From contig NZ_JACHJG010000014.1 in the NCBI RefSeq assembly GCF_014203545.1, forward strand, positions 162,442-226,441: 64,000 bases of DNA, in the 5' to 3' direction. This stretch comes from Streptomyces netropsis. GTDB lineage: Bacteria; Actinomycetota; Actinomycetes; Streptomycetales; Streptomycetaceae. The position numbers and the translations under genes were made by a program. Below are positions 33,897-42,016 of the stretch, in pieces. The notes below the pieces were generated by a model. The model saw only the letters and a list, made by a program, of their open reading frames with translations, had not been told where the DNA came from and made no database searches. The first letter of the stretch is position 1; every line of letters begins with the position of its first letter.

Positions 33897-34915
33897 CGAT
33901 CGTCGGGGCATCCGGTTACATCGGCGGCGAGCTGCTTCGCCTGCTGCACGGTCATCCACGGGTCACGGTCGTGGCCGCCACGTCCGACCGCTTCGCCGGG
34001 CGCCGGGTCGACGGTCCCCATCCCAATCTGCGCGGCCACACGGACATGTGCTTCGTCGGCCACGACACATTGGAGAGCGCCGATTTCGAGGTGCTCTTCC
34101 TGGCCGCTCCTCATCGGGAAACGATGGGGAAGATGGACGGTTTCCTGAAGCTGGCCGAGACCGTCATCGACCTGTCCGGAGATTTCCGTCTGCGAGACCC
34201 CGAGATCTACGCGTCCTACTACGGAGTCACGCACACCGCACCGCATCTGATCCCCGATTTCACCACCGGGCTGCCTGAATGGCATCGCGCTCAACTGGCC
34301 TCAAGCGACCGGATCTCGATTCCCGGTTGCATGGCCACCGCCGGCATTCTCGCGGTCCGGCCGATGGCCCGGGCAGGCTTGATCGAGGGCCCGGTCCAGG
34401 TGGACGCCAGAACCGGTTCCAGCGGATCGGGGGTTTCCAGCGGACCCGCCGGCGCCCACGCCGAACGCAGCGGTGCCCTCAGGGTGTTCGCTCCCTTCCG
34501 GCATCGGCACGAGGCCGAGATCGCCCAGGCCACGGATCGCACCGTGCGGATGACCGCCACCGGCGTCGAGGCGGTCCGCGGCGTGCAGGTGTTGTGCCAC
34601 GCGAAGCTGGCGTCCGGCGTGTCGGAAAGAGATGTCCGGTCCGCGTTCCGCGCGGCGTACAAGAACGAGCCGTTCGTCCGGGTCATCGCCCAGCGTCATG
34701 GCCTGTATCGGCTGCCGGAGCCGAAGATCCTGACGGGATCCAACTTCTGCGACGTCGGGTTCGCGGTGTCCGCGGATGACGGCACCGTGGTCCTGATCGG
34801 AGCCTTGGACAACCTGGTCAAGGGCGGCGCGGGCGGCGCGGTGCAATGCCTGAACGTCCGCTTCGGCTGGCCGGAGCGGACGGGGCTGGAATTCCCCGGA
34901 CTGCACCCGAACTGA
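33884..34915 (+). CDS. AmCP-glutamyl-phosphate reductase (LysY/ArgC-like)
   Basis: 343 aa; ATG 33884 lies inside the 3' end of the ligase gene. 'VAIVGASGYIGGELLRLLHGHP' is the NADPH-binding loop. The catalytic Cys is in 'SIPGCMATAGIL', and 'RTGSSGSGVSSGPAGAHAER' plus 'FAPFRHRHEAEIAQ' complete the ArgC/LysY pattern. It should reduce the AmCP-bound gamma-glutamyl phosphate to the semialdehyde, the acceptor for the transketolase step. Confidence 0.93.
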   Translation: MLRVAIVGASGYIGGELLRLLHGHPRVTVVAATSDRFAGRRVDGPHPNLRGHTDMCFVGHDTLESADFEVLFLAAPHRETMGKMDGFLKLAETVIDLSGDFRLRDPEIYASYYGVTHTAPHLIPDFTTGLPEWHRAQLASSDRISIPGCMATAGILAVRPMARAGLIEGPVQVDARTGSSGSGVSSGPAGAHAERSGALRVFAPFRHRHEAEIAQATDRTVRMTATGVEAVRGVQVLCHAKLASGVSERDVRSAFRAAYKNEPFVRVIAQRHGLYRLPEPKILTGSNFCDVGFAVSADDGTVVLIGALDNLVKGGAGGAVQCLNVRFGWPERTGLEFPGLHPN

Positions 34916-34934
34916 CGTGAGGCTGATAAAGCGA

Positions 34935-35756
34935 ATGCGGGACATACTCGTGGTCAAATGCGGTGGGAACGCCGCTGTGCGGTCGGAGGCGATCTGCGCG
35001 GACGTCGCTGCCGTGCACCGCGGCGGCAGGCCGGTGATCCTCGCCCACGGCGGTTCGGCCGACATCGACAGCCTTGCCGAACGCCTCGGAGTGCCTTCCC
35101 GCCGGCTCGTCGCCCCGGACGGGGTGTCGACCCGGTACACCGACGATCGAACTCTCGAAGTGGTGCAGCTGGCGCTGGCCGGCTCCGCCAAGCCCCGTCT
35201 GCTGGCCGCCCTGCGCGCATGCGGAGTGAACGCGGTCGGGTTGACCGGTCTGGACGCCGGACTTCTCGTGGCCGCCCGCAAGCCGGCGCACCGCGCACTC
35301 ATCGGCGGACGTCGGGTCGTGGTCAGGGACGACCACAGTGGACGGATCGTCGAAGTGAACGGCGACTTGCTGTCCACGGTGCTCGCGGCGGGGCTGCTGC
35401 CCGTGGTGTCGCCACCGGCAGTGGCCCAGGACGGCCGTGTGGTCAACACGGACGCGGACCGCGCCGCCGCGGCCATCGCGGGCGCCGTCCGGGCGAGCAC
35501 CCTTGTGCTGCTCACCGGGGCGAGGGGGGTGCTGGCCGACCGGCACGACGAACGGTCGGTGCTCCCCGTCTGCCGGGTTCCCCGTCAGGGAACGCCTCCG
35601 GTGACCACTGGAGGAATGGGGATCAAGCTGATCGCGGCTCGTGAGGCACTGCTGGCCGGTGCGAACCGCGTCCTGATCGCGGACGGCCGTCGACCGCATC
35701 CGGTCCAGGAGGCCCTGGCGGGCTCGTGCACCGAAGTGCTCCTGGAGGAAGAGTGA
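34935..35756 (+). CDS. AmCP-glutamate kinase (LysZ/ArgB-like)
   Basis: 273 aa from ATG 34935; an in-frame GTG at 34917 would add six residues. The amino-acid kinase fold shows 'DILVVKCGGNAA', 'PVILAHGGSADIDSLAERLG', 'EVNGDLLSTVLAAGLLPVVSPPAVAQDGRVVNTDADRAAAAIAGA' and 'TTGGMGIKLIAAREALLAGANRVLIADGR'. It phosphorylates the side-chain carboxyl of the AmCP-bound amino acid. Order here is ligase-reductase-kinase, and its stop overlaps the next start (GTGA). Confidence 0.93.
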   Translation: MRDILVVKCGGNAAVRSEAICADVAAVHRGGRPVILAHGGSADIDSLAERLGVPSRRLVAPDGVSTRYTDDRTLEVVQLALAGSAKPRLLAALRACGVNAVGLTGLDAGLLVAARKPAHRALIGGRRVVVRDDHSGRIVEVNGDLLSTVLAAGLLPVVSPPAVAQDGRVVNTDADRAAAAIAGAVRASTLVLLTGARGVLADRHDERSVLPVCRVPRQGTPPVTTGGMGIKLIAAREALLAGANRVLIADGRRPHPVQEALAGSCTEVLLEEE

Positions 35757-36817
35757 CAAGGTTTTCCGACCCGGCCGCGATCGAACTGCTCCACGGAATG
35801 CTGAGGATTCCCTCACCGTCCTTTGCGGAGTCGGAGCTGGCCGGTTACGTGGTGGATGCCATGCGCGGAGCCGGTCTCACCGCGCGGATCGACGGGGCGG
35901 GCAACGCGGTCGGGGAGATCCGGCGTGGCCCGGGGCCGACGGTGATGTTGCTCGGGCACATGGACACCGTGCCGGGGGACGTCCCGGTGCGGGTGGTCGG
36001 CGATCGCTTGTACGGCAGGGGTTCGGTCGACGCCAAGGGGCCGCTCGCCGCGATGATCTGCGCGGCCGCCGGCAGTACCGGATTCCGCGGCCGGATCGTG
36101 GTCGTGGGTGCGGTGGAGGAGGAGACCACGATGTCCCGGGGTGCGGTGGAGATCCGCCGTACGCACGAGCCACCGGACGCGCTGATCATCGGCGAGCCCA
36201 GCGGCTGCGACACGGTTGTCCTGGGGTACAAGGGAAAAATCGACCTCCGCTACCACGTGCGGTGCGAGGCGACCCACCCCAGCAACGTCGTGCCCAAAGC
36301 GTCCGAGCTGGCGACCCGGGCGTGGACAGAACTCCTGGAGCTGCTCGGCCCGGAGGCGAGCCATGCCCGATTCGACTTTCCTGGCCCGACCCTGACGTCG
36401 ATCAAGGGCGGACTGACCTCCGCCACCGCGGAGTTCAGTATCCGCATTCCCCCGGGCTTCGACGGCGAGAGCCTGGTGACCGCGCTGTCCGAGCGGTCGG
36501 CCCCGGGCACGCTCCAGGTCGTCAACACGGTGCGTGCCTGCCGTGTCGGCCGCAACGATCCCGTGGTGCGGGCCCTTTCGGTCGCGATCCGCACGCAGGG
36601 CGGCAGCCCGAGGGCGAAGGTGAAGACCGGCACCTCCGACATGAACACATTGGCGGAGAAGTGGACGACGCCGATGGCCACCTACGGACCAGGGGACAGC
36701 AGCCTGGACCATTCCGACCGGGAACACATCAAACTGCCCGAGTATCTGTTCGGTATCCGGGTGCTGACCCGGGCGCTGGCCGAACTGGACGGGTATCTCA
36801 CCAGAGAGGGCCGATGA
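35753..36817 (+). CDS. AmCP-releasing metallopeptidase (LysK-like)
   Basis: 354 aa; GTG 35753 overlaps the kinase stop. M20-type di-zinc site: His in 'LLGHMDTVPGD', bridging Asp in 'GRGSVDAKGPLAAM', general base and ligand Glu in 'AVEEETT', and a late His in 'DHSDREHIKLPEY'. LysK-type enzymes cleave the finished amino acid from the carrier's terminal Glu. The substrate is expected to be the diamino-dihydroxy product. Its stop overlaps the start of the transketolase N-half (ATGA). Confidence 0.92.
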   Translation: MTRFSDPAAIELLHGMLRIPSPSFAESELAGYVVDAMRGAGLTARIDGAGNAVGEIRRGPGPTVMLLGHMDTVPGDVPVRVVGDRLYGRGSVDAKGPLAAMICAAAGSTGFRGRIVVVGAVEEETTMSRGAVEIRRTHEPPDALIIGEPSGCDTVVLGYKGKIDLRYHVRCEATHPSNVVPKASELATRAWTELLELLGPEASHARFDFPGPTLTSIKGGLTSATAEFSIRIPPGFDGESLVTALSERSAPGTLQVVNTVRACRVGRNDPVVRALSVAIRTQGGSPRAKVKTGTSDMNTLAEKWTTPMATYGPGDSSLDHSDREHIKLPEYLFGIRVLTRALAELDGYLTREGR

Positions 36818-37623
36818 ACGACGACCACGCGCGCAAGGCACGGGAACTCATCGTGCGCATGTGCGCCAACCCGGAAGGCGGCCACCTCGGCGGATCGATG
36901 TCCCTGGTCGAGATCCTGGTCACGCTCTACCATCACGTGCTGCGGATCGACCCGCGGCTGCCGCAGGCGCCGGACCGGGACATCCTCCTGCTGAGCAAGG
37001 GCCACGGCGCGATCGGACTGTACGCCGTCCTGGCTGAACGAGGCTTCTTCCCCGAGGAGCGGCTGGCGAGCTACGGCGCTCCGGACAGTGTGTTCACCGC
37101 ACACCCGAACCCAGCCGTCCCCGGGGTCGAGATGCCGACCGGGTCGCTCGGGCACGGACTGCCGCTCGGCGTCGGCTTCGCGCTCGCCGCACGGCTGGAC
37201 GAGAGCGACCGGCGTTGCTTCGTCGTGCTCGGCGACGGCGAACTGCAGGAGGGTTCGGTCTGGGAGGCAGCGATGGCTGCCGGTGCCCAGCGACTGGACC
37301 GGCTGGTGGCGATCGTGGACCGCAACGGGCTGCAGATCAGCGGTGACACGGAGGAGACCGTGGGCCTCGAGCCGCTGGGGGACCGTTGGCGCGGCTTCGG
37401 GTGGACGGTGCGTGAGGTCGACGGGCACGACACGGACCAGTTGCGGACGGCCCTGTCGAACATCCCGCACACCCCGGGCAAACCGACCGTTGTGCTGGCC
37501 CGCACGGTCAAAGGCAAAGGATTGCCCTACATCGAAGGCCAGGCCCGCAGCCACTACGTCCGGCTCACCGAACGCGGGCACCGGCGTGCTCGTGCGGCGG
37601 TGATGCGCGGCGAACGACCCTGA
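36814..37623 (+). CDS. Transketolase, N-terminal (TPP-binding) subunit
   Basis: 269 aa; ATG 36814 overlaps the upstream stop. The N-half of a split transketolase: 'GGHLGGSMSLVEILVTLYHHVLRID', 'LSKGHGAIGLYAVLAERGFF', 'TGSLGHGLPLGVGFALAA' and the ThDP motif 'VLGDGELQEGSVWEAAMAAG...NGLQISG'. In the DADH pathway the split transketolase transfers a two-carbon ketol unit to the AmCP-bound semialdehyde, giving a hydroxy-ketone. It is followed 11 bp later by the C-half. Confidence 0.95.
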   Translation: MNDDHARKARELIVRMCANPEGGHLGGSMSLVEILVTLYHHVLRIDPRLPQAPDRDILLLSKGHGAIGLYAVLAERGFFPEERLASYGAPDSVFTAHPNPAVPGVEMPTGSLGHGLPLGVGFALAARLDESDRRCFVVLGDGELQEGSVWEAAMAAGAQRLDRLVAIVDRNGLQISGDTEETVGLEPLGDRWRGFGWTVREVDGHDTDQLRTALSNIPHTPGKPTVVLARTVKGKGLPYIEGQARSHYVRLTERGHRRARAAVMRGERP

Positions 37624-37634
37624 ACGGAGACGAC

Positions 37635-38597
37635 ATGTCCGTCGTGACAGCCGAACCCACCGCGTCGGACCAGGCCCGCGCGGCCCGGGAGATATACCGG
37701 GACGTACTGGTCGAGTTGGTCGGCGAGGACGAACGCTATGTGTGCCTGGACAGCGACACCGGTCTGTTCTCCGCCACCTCATGGGGCGAGGCCGCGCGGC
37801 GGTACCTCAACCTCGGTATCGCGGAACAGAACCTGATGGGTGTGGCGGCGGGACTGGCCAGGTCCGGCCGGATTCCCTTCGTCAACACCATGGCGACCTT
37901 CGCCGCCACCCGTGCGCTGGAGGCGGTGAAACTCGACATCGCCTGGAACGACCTGCCGGTGCGGATCGTCGCCACCCACGGCGGGCTCTCCGCCGGCCAT
38001 CTCGGTTCCACCCACCATTCGCTGGAAGACCTCGCCATCATGCGGATGCTGCCGAACATGACGGTGCTGGTACCCGCGGACGGCCCTGCCACCGAGAGTC
38101 TGGTCCGAGCCGGCGCGGAGCTGCCGGGACCCGTGTACCTGCGCCTTGGGCGCGGTGCGACGCCGGCCCTGGCATCGCGGGAGCCGGTGCGGATCGGGGT
38201 TGCGCAGTCCTTGCGCCGGGGAACCGATGTGACGCTGATCGCCACCGGACCGTATCCCGTGCTCACCGCGGTCGAGACCGCCGACGAGCTGGCCGGTGCC
38301 GGAATCGACGTGGCCGTGCTCAACATGCACACGGTCAAACCGCTCGATCAGGAGGCGATCGTCACGGCCGCCACCCGCACGCGCGGAATCGTCACCATCG
38401 AAGAACACTGGGCGGCCGGGGGCCTCGGTTCCACCGTGGCCGAGGTTGTGGCCGACCTGGGTGTCGCCTGTCCGGTACGGCGGGTGGCGGTGGCCGATCG
38501 GTTCGCCGCCGGTACCGGCGGACACCGTCATCTATTGGCGCGCAACGGGATTTCCGGCGCGACGGTGACGGAGCAGGTGCGACGGCTGCTGGCTTGA
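37635..38597 (+). CDS. Transketolase, C-terminal subunit
   Basis: 320 aa from ATG 37635. Pyrimidine-binding region 'YLNLGIAEQNLMGVAAGLARSGRIPFVNTMATFAATRALEAVKLD' contains the catalytic Glu ('AEQN'). 'HGGLSAGHLGSTHHSLEDLAIMRMLPNMTVLVPAD' and the C-terminal 'VLNMHTVKPLDQEAI' domain follow. It must pair with the N-half to form active dimers. It is convergent with the aminotransferase gene. Confidence 0.95.
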   Translation: MSVVTAEPTASDQARAAREIYRDVLVELVGEDERYVCLDSDTGLFSATSWGEAARRYLNLGIAEQNLMGVAAGLARSGRIPFVNTMATFAATRALEAVKLDIAWNDLPVRIVATHGGLSAGHLGSTHHSLEDLAIMRMLPNMTVLVPADGPATESLVRAGAELPGPVYLRLGRGATPALASREPVRIGVAQSLRRGTDVTLIATGPYPVLTAVETADELAGAGIDVAVLNMHTVKPLDQEAIVTAATRTRGIVTIEEHWAAGGLGSTVAEVVADLGVACPVRRVAVADRFAAGTGGHRHLLARNGISGATVTEQVRRLLA

Positions 38598-38613
38598 ACC
38601 GCTGCCGTCGAGG

Positions 38614-40005
38614 TCATCGATCATGGAACGCCGTGGACCATTCGGCGTCGGCGATCTCCGAGGCGCGTTCCCAGTGTGGCTTGTAGGCCGCCGTCGTGGC
38701 GACGGCGGCCAGTGAGTCGCGGTGCTGCCAGACCTTCTCGAACGCGTCGGCGTACCTGGCGAGCAACGGTCCTGACTCCGGGTGCAGGTGCGCTTTCTGA
38801 AGGGTGAAGGAATCGTCGAGGACCCGCAGGGTGGCCGGGAAGTCTTCGGCGCGGTAGGGGCGGGCCACGACGCCGGGCAACGCCCACGGGTAGGCGCCGA
38901 ACCCACGCTGTTCGGTGAACACCCGTTGCGCGGGAAGCGGCTGGAGCTGGTAGGGCGCGGCGGGCACCCCTTCGGCACGCAGGGCTCGCTGTACGACAGC
39001 GCGCAGCGGGCCCGCGAACTCGTCGGCCAGCCCGAAGGCGGCGGGGTTCACCCGGAAGCGCAGGATGTGCCAGGCATGGGTGCGATCCCGTGGGACCTCG
39101 GGCACCAGGAAGCCGGGGTACGCGGCCAGCCGTCCCAGCAGTCGGCGGACATTCTCCTCGCGGACGGCCGCTTCGGCGGGGAACCGCGTGAGACGGCTAC
39201 GGGTGAAGGCTGCCTGTATCGCGTTCGGTTTGCAGTTCCAGCCCAGCAGATGCGCGACGTAGCTGCGTTCGCCGTTGGCCGGAATGAGTTCACCGAATTG
39301 CCGCAGCATGGTCGCCCTCGTCGCCACGTCCGCGTCATCGGTCGTGATCAGACCGCCCTCACCACACGTGGCGAGATTCTTGCTGACGTTGAGACTGAAC
39401 GTGTTCACAGCACCGATCGAGCCCACGGCCCGGCCCTGGTACCGGGCGCCGTGCGCCTGCGCGGCGTCCTCGACCACGGCGACCCCGTGCCGGGCGGCGA
39501 GCGCGGTGATCCGGTCCAGGTCGGCGGGCAGACCGTGCAGGTGGACCACGACGATCGCCTTGGTGCGGCGGGTGATCGCGGCTTCGAGCGCCGCGGGGTC
39601 CAGATTGAACGTGACGGGGTCGATGTCCACGAAAACCGGCACGGCCATGAGGTGAAGCGGAGCGGTGGCGCTGCCGATGAAGCTCAGGGCGGGCACGATC
39701 ACCTCGTCACCGGCTCCCACGCCCACGGCGCTCAGCGCGACCGACAGCGCCGCGGTTCCGTTGCTCACCGCCACACAGTGCTCCGTGCCGACGTACTGTG
39801 CCCACTCCCGCTCCAGCCCCGCGATCTCCTGCTCTCCTGACGAGGCGGAGGTGAACCGGCCGGACCGCAGTACCCGGTGGGCCGCCTGCTCGTCCTGCTC
39901 GGTCACCATCGGCCAGGGCCTGATCCGGAGTTCCCTGGGTACGGCTCGTTCGCCGCCGAACATGGCAAGGTCGACCGCCGACTGGGCCGGTTGCTGGATT
40001 GTCAC
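38614..40005 (-). CDS. DegT/DnrJ/EryC1-type PLP aminotransferase
   Basis: 463 aa. GTG 40005 is preceded by AGAAGAGG. PLP-site features: 'NGTAALSVALSAVGVGAGDEVIVPALSFIGSATAPL', 'VVEDAAQAHGARYQGR' and the Schiff-base Lys in 'SLNVSKNLATCGEGGLI'. The C-terminus is about 60 residues longer than sugar aminotransferases of the same family. In AmCP pathways a DegT-type enzyme aminates the ketone left by transketolase, giving the second amino group of DADH. It is the only cluster gene on the minus strand, divergent from the T-E gene. Confidence 0.93.
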   Translation of the reverse strand: MTIQQPAQSAVDLAMFGGERAVPRELRIRPWPMVTEQDEQAAHRVLRSGRFTSASSGEQEIAGLEREWAQYVGTEHCVAVSNGTAALSVALSAVGVGAGDEVIVPALSFIGSATAPLHLMAVPVFVDIDPVTFNLDPAALEAAITRRTKAIVVVHLHGLPADLDRITALAARHGVAVVEDAAQAHGARYQGRAVGSIGAVNTFSLNVSKNLATCGEGGLITTDDADVATRATMLRQFGELIPANGERSYVAHLLGWNCKPNAIQAAFTRSRLTRFPAEAAVREENVRRLLGRLAAYPGFLVPEVPRDRTHAWHILRFRVNPAAFGLADEFAGPLRAVVQRALRAEGVPAAPYQLQPLPAQRVFTEQRGFGAYPWALPGVVARPYRAEDFPATLRVLDDSFTLQKAHLHPESGPLLARYADAFEKVWQHRDSLAAVATTAAYKPHWERASEIADAEWSTAFHDR

Positions 40006-40214
40006 CGTTGAGCCTCTTCTCGATGTGATTCCGTGCGAACGTCGCACCTGTCAGTGTCGGCGTGCGCCGTCGCGTCCGGCGGCAATCGCACCGGCAATTC
40101 ACATGCCCTCCTTTGTGGTCCTCCCTCGGATTGCCGCTGTGACTGCCGCTGATGGCGACCGCCGCTCGATAGCTTCGTTCTCGATTCCAGACCGGACTCG
40201 GAATGAGGGAATAC
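40006..40214. promoter_or_regulatory. Divergent promoter region inside the cluster
   Basis: 209 bp between the aminotransferase (minus) and T-E (plus) starts; unusually AT-rich for this sequence and without coding signs. It must supply promoters for the NRPS operon and the aminotransferase. No palindromic operator could be fixed by eye. Confidence 0.5.
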
Positions 40215-41999
40215 GTGACCAGCCCTTTCGATGAACCGAATTCGAGTGTGGCCGGGCGAAATCCGGTCACCCGGCGCCAGCGCGTCCTCTGTGAACTGGT
40301 CGCCGACGTGCTCCGGGTGAGTGACGTGCGGCTCGATGACGGCTTCGTGGCGCTCGGCGGAGACAGCATCATCGCCATGCAACTCGTCAGCCAGGCGCGG
40401 AAAGCCGGTCTGCGGATCACCGTCGGTGATGTGCTGAGGCACCGGGACATGGAAGCACTGGCGGAGGCGGCCACCACGGTCGACCAGGAGCCGACGCCCG
40501 TCGCGGACAGCGGGGTGGGGCCCGTCGTCACCACTCCCATCATGCACTGGTTCCGGGAACGCGGTGGTGGGGTGGACACCTACAACCAGTTCGCGGTCCT
40601 GCGTACACCTTCAGGACTGACGGAAACGCACCTGATCTCGATGGCGCAGGCTTTGCTCGACCACCACGACGTCCTGCGCCTGCGGCTGTCCGTGCTCGGC
40701 GGCGAGGAAGAATGGGTGCTCGAAACCCTGCCGGTGGGCGCGGTCGACGCGGCCTCGGCCGTCCGGCGGATCGACGTGGCGGGGCGTCCCGAGGATGACT
40801 GGGCGGCGCTGGTCCGACAGGAGTCGGATGTGGCGCGCGACAGGCTTCGCCCGCGGGAGGGCAACGTCCTCCAGGCCGTGTGGTTCGATGCCGGACCGGA
40901 TCGCCGGGGCAAGCTCGCGTTGGTCGTCCATCACCTGGCCATCGACTCCATTTCCTGGCGCATCCTGGCTGCCGACCTCGCGACGGCCTGGCGAGGGGTC
41001 GAAGAGAACGCCGCGATCGCTCTCGATCCGGTGCCGAGCTCGTTCCGCCGCTGGTCCGAAGTGCTCAGCGAGCAGGCGCACGCGCAGGCCGGCGTCGCGG
41101 AACTCCCCGGCTGGCTCGAACGGTTGCGTCCCGGCGCCGCCCGGTTCGGTGACCGGGCGAGGGTGCCCGGTCATGACCAGGAAAGCCGGGGCCGGTGCTT
41201 CACCGAGTCCTTGCCGGCCGAGTTCACGGAGGAGTTGCTGACCGCGGTGCCGACGTTGTTCAACGCCGACATCAACGACGTCCTCCTTACCGGTCTCGCG
41301 CTGGCGATGGGCGACTGGCACCGCGGACGCGGCACGGCAGGCGACGGCACCGCGCTGCTGCACCTGGAAGGCCACGGCAGGGAGGGCGCGCTGGCGGACG
41401 TGGATCTCTCCCGGACCGTGGGCTGGTTCACCAGCATGTTCCCGATCAGGCTCGAACTGGGGAAGCTGGACTGGGCGGATGTGGAGGCCGCCGGGCCTGC
41501 GGTGGGGACCGCGGTGAAGCGGATCAAGGAGCAAGTGCGCGGCATTCCCGACAAGGGGGTCCGGTACAGCCTCCTTCGCTATCTGAACCCGGAAACCGGT
41601 GCGCTGCTGGAGCAGGCGGCCCAGCCGGAGTTCGTCTTCAACTACCTGGGCCGCTTCGAGGTCTCGGACGACGCCGACTGGTCGGTCGTACCGGAGTACG
41701 GGACGGGCTTGGACGACACGGGGCCAGGCATGCCCATGGCCCACAGCATCGAGGTCAACGTGGCCACGGTGGACCAGGCGGACGGTCCGGTGCTGCGTGC
41801 CACCTGGACCTGGGCCGACAGCGTCGTGTCCGAAGCGGACACACGCGAGCTGGCGGAAACGTGGTTCCGGATGCTCCGGACCCTGGTCGCGCACGCCCGC
41901 GAACCCGGAGCGGGCGGACTCACCCCGTCCGACCTGACCCTGAGCTCGCTCAGCCAACACGAACTCGAAGAGATCGAATCCGATCTGCGGGCTATCTGA
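40215..41999 (+). CDS. NRPS T-E protein (carrier plus epimerization, no A domain)
   Basis: 594 aa; GTG 40215 follows GAGGGA and is preferred to ATG 40203. Residues 20-90 are a carrier domain of the E-preceding type ('ALGGDSIIAMQL', phosphopantetheine Ser51). Residues about 105-560 are an epimerization domain: 'VVHHLAIDSISWRILAADL' (His239/His240), 'LHLEGHGRE', 'FNYLGRFE' and 'LRYLNPETG' are E-specific. With no A domain it must be loaded in trans, most simply by the stand-alone A enzyme at 59213. It probably starts the assembly line with a D-amino acid, which the following C domain would accept. Confidence 0.9.
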   Translation: MTSPFDEPNSSVAGRNPVTRRQRVLCELVADVLRVSDVRLDDGFVALGGDSIIAMQLVSQARKAGLRITVGDVLRHRDMEALAEAATTVDQEPTPVADSGVGPVVTTPIMHWFRERGGGVDTYNQFAVLRTPSGLTETHLISMAQALLDHHDVLRLRLSVLGGEEEWVLETLPVGAVDAASAVRRIDVAGRPEDDWAALVRQESDVARDRLRPREGNVLQAVWFDAGPDRRGKLALVVHHLAIDSISWRILAADLATAWRGVEENAAIALDPVPSSFRRWSEVLSEQAHAQAGVAELPGWLERLRPGAARFGDRARVPGHDQESRGRCFTESLPAEFTEELLTAVPTLFNADINDVLLTGLALAMGDWHRGRGTAGDGTALLHLEGHGREGALADVDLSRTVGWFTSMFPIRLELGKLDWADVEAAGPAVGTAVKRIKEQVRGIPDKGVRYSLLRYLNPETGALLEQAAQPEFVFNYLGRFEVSDDADWSVVPEYGTGLDDTGPGMPMAHSIEVNVATVDQADGPVLRATWTWADSVVSEADTRELAETWFRMLRTLVAHAREPGAGGLTPSDLTLSSLSQHELEEIESDLRAI

Positions 42000-42016
42000 G
42001 GAAGTTGACACTGAAG

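Noticed and set aside
32869..36817. Primary lysine or arginine biosynthesis by LysW
   Set aside because: Streptomycetes make lysine by the diaminopimelate route and arginine through acetylated intermediates. The linked transketolase, DegT enzyme and NRPS point to secondary metabolism.
41195..42016. Upstream extension of the large NRPS frame
   Set aside because: It overlaps the T-E gene in another frame and translates to Arg/Gly-rich sequence. The C domain starts a few residues after ATG 42017, which follows the T-E stop.
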